A stretch of 64,000 bases of DNA from Acutalibacter sp. (GCA_022511515.1 JAFLRP010000107.1:17587-81586), one strand, 5' to 3'; counted from the first letter of the stretch, positions 35,176-44,187 are shown. Notes: a model not told the origin generated them from the letters alone. Program-made: numbers and translations.

Positions 35176-36015
35176 ATGAAATCAATGATTTTCGATTCCC
35201 ATGCACATTACAACGACGGGCGGTTCGACAGTGACCGGGAGGAGCTTTTGGGAAAGACCTTGCCGGAAGCGGGGGTCTGCGGCATTTTGAACATGGGCGC
35301 GGATCTGCAGGGCTGTCTGGACACCGTGGCGCTGACAAAACAGTATCCCTATGTGTATGGAGCGGTGGGCATTCACCCGGAGGACGCGGCGCAGGAGATG
35401 CTGTCGCATCTCCCGGAATTGCCGCCCGAGCTGGCCGAAAAGAAGCCGAAAGACTGGCTTTCCCTGCTGCGGGAGCTGTTGAAACTTCCCAAGATCGTAG
35501 CGGTGGGGGAGATCGGGTTGGATTACCATTGGCTGGACGCCTGCCCCAAGGAGCGGCAGCAGGAGGTGTTTGCCATTCAGTTGGAGCTGGCAAACGAGCT
35601 GTCCCTGCCGGTGGCCGTTCACGACAGGGAGGCCCACGGCGACACGCTGGAATTTTTGAAGCGCTACCGCCCCCAAGGGGTGCTGCACTGCTTTTCGGGC
35701 AGTTGGGAAATGGCCAAAGAAGTGCTGTCTCTGGGTATGTACCTGGGCTTGGGCGGCGTAGTGACCTTCCAAAACGCCAAACATGTCATAGAGGTGGCGG
35801 AGAAGATGCCGCTGGACAGACTGCTGCTGGAAACAGACGCTCCTTACATGGCGCCCGTCCCGTACCGGGGCAGGCGGAACGATTCTTCCCTGATCCGCTA
35901 TGTGGTGGAGAAGATCGGCGAGCTGCGGGGCTTGCCGCAAGAAGCTGTTTTGGAAGCGGCAGAGGAGAATACCAGGCGGCTGTTTCATCTGCCGCCGAGA
36001 GGGGAAACGCTATGA
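35176..36015 (+). CDS. TatD-family metal-dependent hydrolase
   Basis: A 279-residue TIM-barrel metallohydrolase of the TatD DNase family. It has the N-terminal metal motif DSHAHYND, GAVGIHPED, VGEIGLDYHW, PVAVHDREAHGD, GVLHCFSGS and LLLETDAPYMAP. Members act as magnesium-dependent exonucleases or on D-aminoacyl-type substrates. A two-codon reading frame (ATG GAT TAA, 35165-35173) lies between the hairpin module and the true start, ending 2 nt before it. The next gene overlaps its stop by 4 nt. Confidence 0.93.
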   Translation: MKSMIFDSHAHYNDGRFDSDREELLGKTLPEAGVCGILNMGADLQGCLDTVALTKQYPYVYGAVGIHPEDAAQEMLSHLPELPPELAEKKPKDWLSLLRELLKLPKIVAVGEIGLDYHWLDACPKERQQEVFAIQLELANELSLPVAVHDREAHGDTLEFLKRYRPQGVLHCFSGSWEMAKEVLSLGMYLGLGGVVTFQNAKHVIEVAEKMPLDRLLLETDAPYMAPVPYRGRRNDSSLIRYVVEKIGELRGLPQEAVLEAAEENTRRLFHLPPRGETL

Positions 36016-36638
36016 GGGAAAAAGAAAAACCCGCCAGTATCGTTTACGAATACGGGGCCGGTCTTTATATCAATCTGACCAATCAATGTCCCAACAACTG
36101 CGATTTTTGTCTGCGGAAAAACAGCGACGGCAGTCTGTATGCGGAAAATCTCTGGTATCAGGGCAAAGAGCCCACAAAAGAGGAGATTTGGGCGGAACTC
36201 ACGGGCCGTGACTTAAATCAGTACGCTGAAATCGTATTCTGCGGGTACGGCGAGCCTGCTTGCCGCTGGGATGACATGATGTGGCTCTGCGACAAGCTGA
36301 GAGCCCATGGCTCCCACTTCATCCGCATCAACACCAACGGTCTGGCGGATCTGATCGTGGGCAGACAGGTGGCCTCCGAGCTGGACGGCAGAGCGGATGC
36401 GGTGTCCGTCAGTTTGAACGCCTCTACGGCAGAAAAGTACGACGGGCTGTGCCACAGCAAATTCGGGCTGGATGCGTTTCCTGCCATTTTGCGCTTTACC
36501 GCAGTGGCGGTGCTGAACGTGCCCCACGTCCGCATGACAGTGGTCAGCACGATGAAGAAAGAAGAAATCGAAACGTGTAAAAAAGTGTGTGAAAGCGTGG
36601 GTGCAGATTTCCACGTGCGGGACTATATCAGCGAGTGA
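36012..36638 (+). CDS. TatD-associated radical SAM protein
   Basis: A 208-residue minimal radical SAM protein. The cluster motif CPNNCDFC (near residue 26) follows the beta strand YINLTNQ. A GYGEPACRWDDM segment supplies the GE motif. It lacks the C-terminal extensions of larger radical SAM enzymes. It overlaps the TatD hydrolase gene by 4 nt, and a TatD-linked radical SAM family of this size is known in Clostridia, so a joint role is likely. The substrate is unknown. Confidence 0.88.
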   Translation: MREKEKPASIVYEYGAGLYINLTNQCPNNCDFCLRKNSDGSLYAENLWYQGKEPTKEEIWAELTGRDLNQYAEIVFCGYGEPACRWDDMMWLCDKLRAHGSHFIRINTNGLADLIVGRQVASELDGRADAVSVSLNASTAEKYDGLCHSKFGLDAFPAILRFTAVAVLNVPHVRMTVVSTMKKEEIETCKKVCESVGADFHVRDYISE

Positions 36639-36702
36639 TCGCACGGAAACGGCTGCGTCTATGTTTCTCATAATCAAATCAAAAAGAAAAGAGGGTATTT
36701 CT

Positions 36703-37176
36703 ATGAAAAAGGTGTTTGCTTTTGTACTGGTTCTTTCCCTGCTGCTGTGTTGTGCCGCCTGTGGGGAATCAAACAGCACTGCCGGCGACGGCAACATTGA
36801 AGGCAGCTTGACGGACCTGCTGGCCAAGGTGACCGACGGAGCTACAGATCCGGAGATGTCCCTGATCGAGACAGAGGTCACAGAGGACATGTTCTCCTGG
36901 TATTTGTTCATCGATCCCATCGACGGTGCGGAAGCCGTGGTGTCCGAGCCCATGATCGGTTCTATCCCCCACAGTGTGGTGCTGTTGCGCGTGCCGGATT
37001 CCGCGGATGCTGAGCAGGTGCGGAGTGAGATCGAAGAAAAGCTGGATCCCCGGAAATGGGTCTGCGTAGAAGCGGAAAAGACTGCTGTGCTGCGCCGGGG
37101 TAACTTGATCCTGATGGTTATGTCCGACACGGAAACCACAGATAAGGTCATTTCCAATTTCAGCGCGTTGAGCTGA
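36703..37176 (+). CDS. DUF4358-type lipoprotein
   Basis: A 157-residue exported protein. The signal peptide MKKVFAFVLVLSLLLCC ends in a lipobox with CAAC, then a glycine/serine-rich linker. The body, with ITEVTEDMFSWYLF-like and VVLLRVPDSADAEQV segments and a final helix, matches the DUF4358 family of clostridial lipoproteins, whose function is unknown. AGAGGG lies about 10 nt upstream. It is followed by a perfect 15-bp terminator and faces the convergent transglutaminase operon. Confidence 0.75.
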   Translation: MKKVFAFVLVLSLLLCCAACGESNSTAGDGNIEGSLTDLLAKVTDGATDPEMSLIETEVTEDMFSWYLFIDPIDGAEAVVSEPMIGSIPHSVVLLRVPDSADAEQVRSEIEEKLDPRKWVCVEAEKTAVLRRGNLILMVMSDTETTDKVISNFSALS

Positions 37177-37194
37177 CCGTTTGAAAGGGCAAAC

Positions 37195-37235
37195 AAAAAT
37201 TCCTCTTGGAGACATTCTCCAAGAGGAATTTTTTC
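37195..37235. terminator. Bidirectional terminator
   Basis: AATTCCTCTTGGAGA and its exact complement flank a 3-nt loop (about 37198-37230), with an A run before and a T run after. It serves the DUF4358 gene and the converging transglutaminase operon. Confidence 0.92.
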
Positions 37236-37247
37236 ATCTGTCATTCC

Positions 37248-39977
37248 TTAAAAGAGGATCCGCAAATATTTGCACCGCAGCCATTCGCCTTTGGGCAGGC
37301 CTGCCTTCAGCTTTTTCTCCATCGCGGCCGCCTGTTCGATCAGTGTGCCCAGCTCCTCTTCAGTCACCGTGTGGTGGCTGAATCGGGCTTTCAGGGCAAT
37401 CTCCTCCAGCTCCTCCGGCGGGGTGCTGCTGCCGCCGGGCAGCAGGCGGTTTTCCCAGTACAGACGGAGCAGATGGGCGTAGACGCACAGCGCCGCTTTA
37501 TTCCTTTTTCGCTGCCGGAACAATCGCTTCCGGTGTAACAGCCGGATCAGCCGCTGCGCCCAAATCAGCAGGATGGCAGCGAGGATCAGCGAGATCAGCA
37601 GGAATAGGAGCCCAAAGAAGGTCAGACGTCCGGAGACCAGGAGCTTCAAGCCGAAGATGGACGGCCCTGCAGAGGAGGAATTGCCCTTGTGAGGACCTGT
37701 TCCGGGTGAGGGCGAAGGCGAGGGAGACGGAGAAGGCGAAGGTGAAGGGGAAGGAGAGGGGGATGGGGATGGGGAAGTTCTGTCCGGGGCCTCGGAGAAA
37801 GCGGGGTCGATGGGCGTGGGCGTAGGCGCGAGGTTCCCCGAGAGATCGGGAGAAATCGACGGAGCAGGGTTCGTATCGAGAGACTCCGGCAGATCGAGCG
37901 GATCGTCATTTTCACTGGGACTTCTGGCGTTGACATAGGCCGCCGGTACGGATTCTCCGGCAGGAGTCATCTCCACCGGGATCCAGCCGATCCCGCCCCA
38001 GTACACCTCCACCCAGGCGTGGGCGTTGTAGTCCGGCACGCTGATCCAGTTGGAAAATGCTGGGTCGGAAGATTCGGTGGGCACGGCGAAACCTTCCGCG
38101 TACCGGGCGGGAATTCCCGCAGCCCGCAGCAGCATGGTGGCGGCGGTGGCGAAATGTACGCAGTATCCGGTGCGGCTTTCCGTCAGGAAATAGGTGACGA
38201 AGTCCTTGCCGCCGGGCAGGGTGGGGGGCGTCCAAGAGTAGGTACATTCCTCTGCCAAGAGCCGCTTTATCTGCCGCAGATAGGAAACCCTGTCTTCCTG
38301 CGCCAGATTCGGAGACAGCCCGTGCTCCTTGGCATAATTCGTCAAAATATGGCGGAGATCGTCGGGGATTTGGGTATAACGGGAATATACAAATTCATCG
38401 TACTGCTCCAGAGGTTCAATGATGTTTGAAACGATTTCGACGGGCAGAAGTTCCTTCATCCAGCCGGACACCCGCCACTGATCCCCCAGAGGCACTCTGT
38501 CTGATTCCAGAGAATCCGCAATCCATTGGGAAAGCGTGTCGAGTGTCTCCTCGTTGTAGGGAATGCCCTGTGCCAAAAGATCCTCCCAATAGGCGGAAAA
38601 CCGTGCGTCATAAGTGGGCAGGTTTTCCAGAGAGGGAATGGCCACGGCGGACAGGGCGTATTCGTCCATATCGGAAAGAGCGCGAGGCGCCGCCAAAAAG
38701 CCGTCGTCCTCGTATTCCATATTGTTAGGCGGGCCCAGCGGGGAATAAAGCCCGTACGGGGAATAGATGCTTTGGAAATCGCTTCCCAGCTTGCGAACGG
38801 TCACAAAATAGGAAAAATGAGGATCGGAATCCATGGGCATGGATTGCATCAGGTCGGCGGGAAGGGTCTGGGAGCTCCGACCTCCCCAAATTTCGTTGAC
38901 GATTTCCGAATCTTCTGAGGAAAGCCGCTCCCAGCTCGTGCCGGTGTAAACGCTGCCCACAAAGCCCTTGAGGTAATCCTTCTGACTTACAGGGGATTCT
39001 TCAAAAGTGGGGACGCCGTTCTGCCATTCGTACCGCACCTGCAATGCGATCTTTCCGGAGTAGAATCGGTTGCCCAGAGCGGAGAAATCCACACGGTTAC
39101 TGTGCCCTGTACCGCCCCGAAACACGGTCTGAAGATTCAGGCCGTTATTCAGTTGGGTGCGGAGGTCAACAGCAAACTGGGGACGTTTATAGGTTTCCGG
39201 AGGGAACACGGTATAGATCAGAATGAGAGACAGCGCCAGAATGGGAAGCAACGTGAGGGAAACGGGATGCAGAAACATGTTTCCGGCAGAGTGGAAGGAA
39301 CTGCCGTGCTCTACCAGTTGACTGCGCTGCCGCAAAGAGGGCGCCGCCAGCAGCAAGAAGGCCCAGAATACCAGCAAGATCCCAAAAGCCCAACGGTTCG
39401 GCTGGATGGAAAAGCCCAGATGGGAGAGCAGAAAGAGTCCGGTAAGGCCGAATGTCCCCAAAAGGCTTTGATGGCGGACGAACATCCAGGAAAGCAGCCA
39501 GAAAAAGAAAAACGCCAGAAAGATGAGAAAGAGCGTCACCACTTGTTTCTCCGGCCCGGGACGGAGCTCCTTCACCGGAAACTGAGGCAGTACTTTTCGC
39601 ACATTGAGCCGCTCGGAATAGGAAGAAAGCATGGTGTTGGCAGTGCGGAGGGCGCCTTGCGCCACATCTTCAAAGTTGCGCCACAATGCAAGCCCCCACA
39701 CCGAAAGCGTGCACAGGGGAAGGATCCATCTCCGGCGCTCGGGCAGATATTGTCCTGCGCAAATCAGGGAGAAAAACACGCTCCAAAGGGCAAATTGATT
39801 CCAATGTACGGAAATGCCGAAGGCGGTGAGGAAACAGCCGAATGCCCCTGCCCATGCCAGCAAAAACAGGACGGTATGAAAGCAGAAGGAGGAAAATTTC
39901 CCGGGCCTGGGCACAATGATACCGGGTCTATTCAGCAGGTTGGTTTCGGGCTCGGAAACTTGCTTTCGCCGGGACAT
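37248..39977 (-). CDS. Transglutaminase-like membrane protein (TgpA-like) with Ser-Pro linker
   Basis: A 909-residue protein. About six N-terminal membrane segments (residues 30-250) precede a large external region. It carries a transglutaminase core with GYCVHFATAATMLLRAAG (Cys near 607), NAHAWVEVYW (His near 653) and WIPVEMTP, where glutamate replaces the usual aspartate. A proline-rich (Ser-Pro)n stretch at about residues 730-757 leads to a last membrane helix near 800 and a cytoplasmic tail. AGGAGGAG precedes the start. It ends the moxR/DUF58/transglutaminase operon, which is presumed to work at the cell envelope; the substrate is unknown. Confidence 0.88.
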   Translation of the reverse strand: MSRRKQVSEPETNLLNRPGIIVPRPGKFSSFCFHTVLFLLAWAGAFGCFLTAFGISVHWNQFALWSVFFSLICAGQYLPERRRWILPLCTLSVWGLALWRNFEDVAQGALRTANTMLSSYSERLNVRKVLPQFPVKELRPGPEKQVVTLFLIFLAFFFFWLLSWMFVRHQSLLGTFGLTGLFLLSHLGFSIQPNRWAFGILLVFWAFLLLAAPSLRQRSQLVEHGSSFHSAGNMFLHPVSLTLLPILALSLILIYTVFPPETYKRPQFAVDLRTQLNNGLNLQTVFRGGTGHSNRVDFSALGNRFYSGKIALQVRYEWQNGVPTFEESPVSQKDYLKGFVGSVYTGTSWERLSSEDSEIVNEIWGGRSSQTLPADLMQSMPMDSDPHFSYFVTVRKLGSDFQSIYSPYGLYSPLGPPNNMEYEDDGFLAAPRALSDMDEYALSAVAIPSLENLPTYDARFSAYWEDLLAQGIPYNEETLDTLSQWIADSLESDRVPLGDQWRVSGWMKELLPVEIVSNIIEPLEQYDEFVYSRYTQIPDDLRHILTNYAKEHGLSPNLAQEDRVSYLRQIKRLLAEECTYSWTPPTLPGGKDFVTYFLTESRTGYCVHFATAATMLLRAAGIPARYAEGFAVPTESSDPAFSNWISVPDYNAHAWVEVYWGGIGWIPVEMTPAGESVPAAYVNARSPSENDDPLDLPESLDTNPAPSISPDLSGNLAPTPTPIDPAFSEAPDRTSPSPSPSPSPSPSPSPSPSPSPSPGTGPHKGNSSSAGPSIFGLKLLVSGRLTFFGLLFLLISLILAAILLIWAQRLIRLLHRKRLFRQRKRNKAALCVYAHLLRLYWENRLLPGGSSTPPEELEEIALKARFSHHTVTEEELGTLIEQAAAMEKKLKAGLPKGEWLRCKYLRILF

Positions 39978-40014
39978 AGGGCTCCTCCTTTCGTTTTTTT
40001 ATGCGGTGATACGA

Positions 40015-41175
40015 TTATAGCCGGAATCCGTTCAGCGATTCCGTGACAGTGCCGGGCTGTACTGCGGTCAGCTCGACATTTGCGGGCAGGCTCTTCTCAG
40101 CGGGAAGGGGCTGCTCTGACGCCGCCAGGATGCTGAAACGGCAAGCGGGGAATTGCTGCCGCAGGGAAGCGGCAATGCCGGTGTCCGGCGTGCAGCACAG
40201 GTACAGAACATGGGCGACTCCGGCAGGCAGTCCCTGCCGGGGGATGGCCTTGGGCTCCGGGTCTCTGGGATTTTTGAGCAACGCTTCCAGCACCGGCAGC
40301 GCGGTGCCTCTGTCAGTGACCTTTTGCAGGATAAATTGCTGCTCTTTCCCTTTCCAAAAAGCCACGTGATGGGCAAGTTCCCGGGAAAGAAGATAGTGGG
40401 ACAGGGTGGCGAACAGATCCAGCAGCAGATCCACTTCTTTGCCGGAACCGTTGGGGTCCAGCACAAAGAGAACGCGATCGGAGATGGGCAGGCCGAATTC
40501 CCTGACCAGCAGATCGCCGGTTTTCTGGGACAGCTTCCAGTGAATGCGGGAGATCTTGTCGCCCTCCCGGTATTCCCGGAGATCGAACAGCTCCGAGGGG
40601 TCGTCTCCCGGCTTTGTCTGAGAGTAGGAGTCACCGTCCCCATCGGGCAGGAACACCTGCTCTATCAAGAGCTCCGGATAATGTACGGCGGGATAGACCG
40701 TCACCCGGCAGACGGGGCAGCGGGAAAGGGGGATGGGAAAGGAAAAAATTCCCATGTAGTCACAGACTCGTCCCTTGCGAAGCTGACAGGTGATTTGCCC
40801 GCAATGGGAAGAAACGAGACGATGCACCACCCGAAGGGGTTTTCGGCTGGCGGTAAACGTGAAATACTCCTCCTGAGTTTCTCCGGTCAGGCTGTTGTAG
40901 GTGTGCAACTGCACTCTGGCACGCCCGCTGACAAGGGGCAGCCGGTTGTCGATGACGAACTGTAGGGGGACGGATTGTCCCTTGGTCACCTGATCCGTCT
41001 CCGCCAGAAATTTAAGGCGCAAGCCAAAAACGCCGGGCAGGGAGACCAAAAGAGAGATCCACGGTAGCGCCAGCGTCACCAGTAAAACATAATAGGAAAT
41101 ATATCCGTTATAGAAGACAAAAAATAGGAGCGCCCCTATGAGGACGACAAGATAGGAAAATCTGTTCTTCAGCAT
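40015..41175 (-). CDS. DUF58-domain membrane protein
   Basis: A 386-residue protein with two N-terminal membrane segments (residues 8-50), then an extended beta region and the DUF58 core. The diagnostic stretch is DLREYREGDKISRIHWKLSQ, followed by GDLLVREFG and a von Willebrand A-like fold (VLFVLDPNGSG). It is a middle partner of MoxR ATPases and transglutaminase proteins. It lies 3 nt after moxR and 37 nt before the transglutaminase gene, so all three are one operon. Confidence 0.9.
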   Translation of the reverse strand: MLKNRFSYLVVLIGALLFFVFYNGYISYYVLLVTLALPWISLLVSLPGVFGLRLKFLAETDQVTKGQSVPLQFVIDNRLPLVSGRARVQLHTYNSLTGETQEEYFTFTASRKPLRVVHRLVSSHCGQITCQLRKGRVCDYMGIFSFPIPLSRCPVCRVTVYPAVHYPELLIEQVFLPDGDGDSYSQTKPGDDPSELFDLREYREGDKISRIHWKLSQKTGDLLVREFGLPISDRVLFVLDPNGSGKEVDLLLDLFATLSHYLLSRELAHHVAFWKGKEQQFILQKVTDRGTALPVLEALLKNPRDPEPKAIPRQGLPAGVAHVLYLCCTPDTGIAASLRQQFPACRFSILAASEQPLPAEKSLPANVELTAVQPGTVTESLNGFRL

Positions 41176-41178
41176 AGC

Positions 41179-42126
41179 CTATTTCACCAGCTTGGGAGCG
41201 GGAACGGACCGGAGAATCTTGGACAGAACGCTGGGAAGGTCCGAGCCGCTGACAGCGGCCTGAGGAGAGGGGATCATGCGGTGCTCCATGACGTTCAAAA
41301 ACAGCAGATGGATGTCGCTGGGGATCATGTAATCCCTGCCCGCCATCCAGGCGGACGCCCTGCATGCCCGGATCAGCGCCCCGCCTGCTCTGGGGCTGGC
41401 GCCGATGCGCAGCATGGGTTCTTCCCGGGTGGCAGTGCAGAGATTCGCCACGTATTCATACAGCTCGTCCGACACGTGAACGGCGGCCGCCTCTTTCTGC
41501 ATATTCATCAAATCCTGCGCGGTGCAGACCGGCTCCACCAGATCGATGGGCCTGGCTCCCTCAGTCTGCTTCAGTATCTTGATTTCCTGAGCCAAATCGG
41601 GATAGCCGATGGAAAGCCGCATCATAAAGCGGTCCAGTTGGGATTCCGGCAGGGGCTGCGTTCCCGCAGAGCCGAAAGGGTTTTGGGTGGCAATGACGGT
41701 GTAGGGCCGGGGCAGGGGATGGCTTACGCCGTCCACGGTGACCTGTCCCTCCTCCATGGCTTCCAGCAGGGCGCTTTGGGTCTTGGCGCTGGTGCGGTTG
41801 ATCTCATCTGCCAAAAACAGATTGCACAACGCCGCGCCGGAACGGTATTCAAACTCGCCCGTCGCCTGATTGTACATGGAAAAGCCGGTTACGTCGGCGG
41901 GCATAGTTTCCGGTGTGAACTGCACCCGGTTAAATTGCAGGCTCATGGCTTTGGCCAACGCCAGCGCCAGAGTGGTCTTGCCCATGCCGGGGTTATCCTC
42001 CAAAAGAATATGGCCCTCCGACAGGATCGCCATCAGCACCTTGCAGATGATGGTGTCCTTGCCGATGATGACCTTGCGTACCTCGTTGATCACGCTCAAT
42101 GCCAGGGGTTGGATCATAGGAATCAC
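41179..42126 (-). CDS. MoxR-family AAA+ ATPase
   Basis: A 315-residue AAA+ protein of the MoxR class. It has Walker A EDNPGMGKTTLALALA (near residue 38), Walker B NLFLADEINR, sensor 1 VIATQNPFGSAGT, the arginine finger LPESQLDRFMMRL, and a C-terminal lid. MoxR ATPases act as chaperones that activate or assemble partner complexes. First gene of the three-gene operon. GAGGTGATT lies just before the start. Confidence 0.92.
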   Translation of the reverse strand: MIPMIQPLALSVINEVRKVIIGKDTIICKVLMAILSEGHILLEDNPGMGKTTLALALAKAMSLQFNRVQFTPETMPADVTGFSMYNQATGEFEYRSGAALCNLFLADEINRTSAKTQSALLEAMEEGQVTVDGVSHPLPRPYTVIATQNPFGSAGTQPLPESQLDRFMMRLSIGYPDLAQEIKILKQTEGARPIDLVEPVCTAQDLMNMQKEAAAVHVSDELYEYVANLCTATREEPMLRIGASPRAGGALIRACRASAWMAGRDYMIPSDIHLLFLNVMEHRMIPSPQAAVSGSDLPSVLSKILRSVPAPKLVK

Positions 42127-42286
42127 CTCGTGTCGGTTTTTCTATATATAGAAAGCTTGAATTTCACTTTTCGTCACAAGTGCCTCTATCTTACCACATT
42201 TCTCTGAAAAAGGCCATAGCTGACCGGAGGAATTTACAAAAGTCCTGTAAAAAGGCGGCTGCGAAAAGAAATTTTGAAAAAAGCTG

Positions 42287-42315
42287 TTGACAACGAGTAC
42301 CGGGAATGGTATAGT
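42287..42315 (+). promoter_or_regulatory. Sigma-A promoter of the cold-shock gene
   Basis: TTGACA (42287-42292) and TATAGT (42310-42315) with a 17-nt spacer; transcription would start near 42322, about 205 nt before the start codon. Confidence 0.8.
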
Positions 42316-42321
42316 AATCCT

Positions 42322-42526
42322 GTATTCTGATAGCACGAAAGATGTACTCACAGTTTTTGTAAGTCATTGAACGTCTGATGATTTACACAAGCTGTGAGCT
42401 TTTTTAACCGGGATTTTTCCCGGGGCGGTCAGAGAATCCCCTCTATGGGGCCATTCTTCGGCGAGAGAGCTCTCTCAGCGGGACGGCGCGGCTAGCCGGA
42501 TACAATTTTTTATGGAGGTGCCGAAC
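42322..42526 (+). promoter_or_regulatory. Long structured leader of the cold-shock gene
   Basis: About 205 nt. CTCACAG pairs with CTGTGAG, with an inner helix from TGTAA/TTACA and TCAT/ATGA, spanning roughly 42348-42398, followed at once by CTTTTTT, so it has the form of an intrinsic terminator. Next come CCGGGA with TCCCGG (42408-42425), then more paired segments before the GGAGG site. This suits transcription attenuation or a temperature-dependent RNA switch, as reported for cspA-type leaders. Confidence 0.6.
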
Positions 42527-42736
42527 ATGAACGGTACAGTCAAATGGTTCAACGCAGAAAAAGGTTACGGATTCATCTCTAACGATGAAGGCGGCGAGGA
42601 TGTTTTTGTACATTTCTCCGCGATCCAGTGCGAAGGCTTCAAGACCCTGAACGAAGGCGATAAAGTGACCTTCGAGACTGAGCCCGATCCCAAGAACAGC
42701 GAAAAGCTGCGGGCAGTCAACGTTCAGAAGATCTGA
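42527..42736 (+). CDS. Cold-shock protein, CspA family
   Basis: A 69-residue OB-fold RNA/DNA-binding protein. The RNP1 motif KGYGFIS and the RNP2 motif DVFVHFSAI are intact, after [13 protein letters not shown]. It melts RNA secondary structure. Start at 42527 with GGAGG 7 nt upstream; an ATG at 42512 overlaps the ribosome site and is rejected. It is preceded by its own promoter and a long structured leader, and followed by a terminator. Confidence 0.96.
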   Translation: MNGTVKWFNAEKGYGFISNDEGGEDVFVHFSAIQCEGFKTLNEGDKVTFETEPDPKNSEKLRAVNVQKI

Positions 42737-42759
42737 TTCTCAGCAGTTTGGAACCGCAC

Positions 42760-42793
42760 AGCCGGGACTTTTTTCGGAAAGCCCCGGCTTTTT
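42760..42793 (+). terminator. Rho-independent terminator after the cold-shock gene
   Basis: AGCCGGG (42760-42766) pairs with CCCGGCT (42783-42789), followed by TTTT. Confidence 0.8.
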
Positions 42794-42834
42794 GCTGTCT
42801 TTTGGCAAAATTTGGAAAAAGGAAAAAATTTTCA

Positions 42835-42863
42835 TTGACAAATCGACTTTCCTTCGATATAAT
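42835..42863 (+). promoter_or_regulatory. Consensus promoter of tRNA-Gly
   Basis: Perfect TTGACA (42835-42840) and TATAAT (42858-42863), 17-nt spacer, 17 nt before the tRNA. Confidence 0.88.
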
Positions 42864-42880
42864 AGATAGCGTTCCGATAT

Positions 42881-42956
42881 GCGGACGTAGCTCATCTGGT
42901 AGAGCGCCACCTTGCCAAGGTGGAGGTAGCGAGTTCGAGCCTCGTCGTCCGCTCCA
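42881..42956 (+). tRNA. tRNA-Gly (GCC anticodon)
   Basis: A complete 76-nt cloverleaf. The acceptor arms GCGGACG and CGTCCGC pair fully, the discriminator is T, and CCA is encoded. The anticodon stem CCACC/GGTGG holds the loop TTGCCAA with GCC at 42914-42916. The T loop reads TTCGAGC. It has its own promoter and a terminator, so it is monocistronic. Confidence 0.97.
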
Positions 42957-42960
42957 TCTT

Positions 42961-42994
42961 TCGACAAGGCTTTTCAGAGCCTTGTCGATTTTAT
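42961..42994 (+). terminator. Terminator of tRNA-Gly
   Basis: TCGACAAGGCT pairs with AGCCTTGTCGA around a short loop, followed by TTTTATTTTG. Confidence 0.88.
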
Positions 42995-43018
42995 TTTGTG
43001 TTTTTGGGAGAAGAGAAA

Positions 43019-44080
43019 ATGAACAGAGATTTTTTAAAAGATTTACTGGCCACGCCATCTATCAGCGGGCATGAGGAAAAAATACAAAAGAAAGCGCTGA
43101 CCTTTGGAAAACAATTTGCGGAGAAGCAGCTCGTCGACCCGGCGGGCAATGCCATTTCCGTGGTGAACCCGCAGTCGGAGTGCAAGGTGCTGCTCTGCGG
43201 CCACGCAGACGAGATCGGCTTTGTGGTCACCCATATCGACGGGCAGGGCAGACTGCATCTGGCCAAGGTCGGCGGCGTTGCCTGCAAGTTGTATATCGGC
43301 AGTCAGGTACAGATCTGGCACGGCGACAGCGCGGTCAGCGGCGTGATCGCCACAAGCCACGACCTGTTGGGGAAAGAGAAGCTGGACGTTTCCGACCTGT
43401 TGGTGGATATTGGCGCCCGCAGCGAGGAGGAAGCGAAAAAGATCGTGTCCGTGGGCGATCCGGTGTGCGCGGACGTGCAGGTCAAGGAGCTTTTGAACGA
43501 TCAATTCACCTGCCGCGCTCTGGACGACCGTACCGGCGCTTTCGTGGTGCTGGAGGCCGCTAAGCTGGCGGCGGAGAAGGGCGCAAAGGCGGGCATTTAC
43601 GCCGCCACCACTGTCGGCGAAGAAACCACCGGACGGGGCGCGTACTACGCTTCCGCCAGAATCAACCCCACCTGCGCGTTGGCGGTGGACGTCACCTGGG
43701 CAAGCGATGCCCCCGGTACGGATCCCAGCGACACCGGTGAAGTGAAGCTGGGCGGCGGTCCCGTGCTCTGCATGGGCTCTGCGGTGAATAAGCCAATGAA
43801 CGCCCTTCTGAAAAAAACCGCCGAAGAATTGGGCATGGCGGTGCAGTGGGAGATCGCCGCCGGACGCACCGGCACTGACGGCGACACGGTGAATATGACG
43901 CTGGAGGGCGTTCCCATGGCGCTGGTATCCATTCCCCTGCGGTATATGCACAGTTCCGTGGAGGTGGGAAGCTGGAAGGATTTGGAGGACTGCATCCGGC
44001 TGATCGCCGAATTTTTGGTGCGTTTCTCCGCAGAGTGGGAGAAAGGCTTCGATTTTTCGCCTCTTGCCGAAGCGCTTTGA
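43019..44080 (+). CDS. M42-family (glutamyl aminopeptidase-like) metallopeptidase
   Basis: A 353-residue cocatalytic-zinc aminopeptidase of the M42 family. It has CGHADEIGFVV (metal ligands), VGEETTGRGAYYAS (the catalytic glutamate pair), AVDVTWASDAPG and PLRYMHSSVE with the last histidine. A PDZ-like or barrel insert lies between residues 70 and 160. It probably trims peptides in the cytoplasm as a large oligomer. It follows the tRNA terminator directly; GGGAG lies about 10 nt before the ATG. A terminator follows at 44117. Confidence 0.92.
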   Translation: MNRDFLKDLLATPSISGHEEKIQKKALTFGKQFAEKQLVDPAGNAISVVNPQSECKVLLCGHADEIGFVVTHIDGQGRLHLAKVGGVACKLYIGSQVQIWHGDSAVSGVIATSHDLLGKEKLDVSDLLVDIGARSEEEAKKIVSVGDPVCADVQVKELLNDQFTCRALDDRTGAFVVLEAAKLAAEKGAKAGIYAATTVGEETTGRGAYYASARINPTCALAVDVTWASDAPGTDPSDTGEVKLGGGPVLCMGSAVNKPMNALLKKTAEELGMAVQWEIAAGRTGTDGDTVNMTLEGVPMALVSIPLRYMHSSVEVGSWKDLEDCIRLIAEFLVRFSAEWEKGFDFSPLAEAL

Positions 44081-44116
44081 TTGGCCTTCGATGCTGAACT
44101 CAAATAGCAATTCCTT

Positions 44117-44146
44117 GACCCGGTACTTTGTGCCGGGTCCTTTTTT
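44117..44146 (+). terminator. Rho-independent terminator
   Basis: GACCCGG (44117-44123) pairs with CCGGGTC (44133-44139), followed by C and six Ts. Confidence 0.85.
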
Positions 44147-44187
44147 GCAAAAATTGCCCGAAAAAGAAAAAATTTTGCGGGAAAGGG

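Noticed and set aside
42881..42956. tRNA-Gly as integration site of an element
   Set aside because: No repeat of the tRNA 3' end and no integrase nearby; downstream sequence is a terminator and a core peptidase gene.
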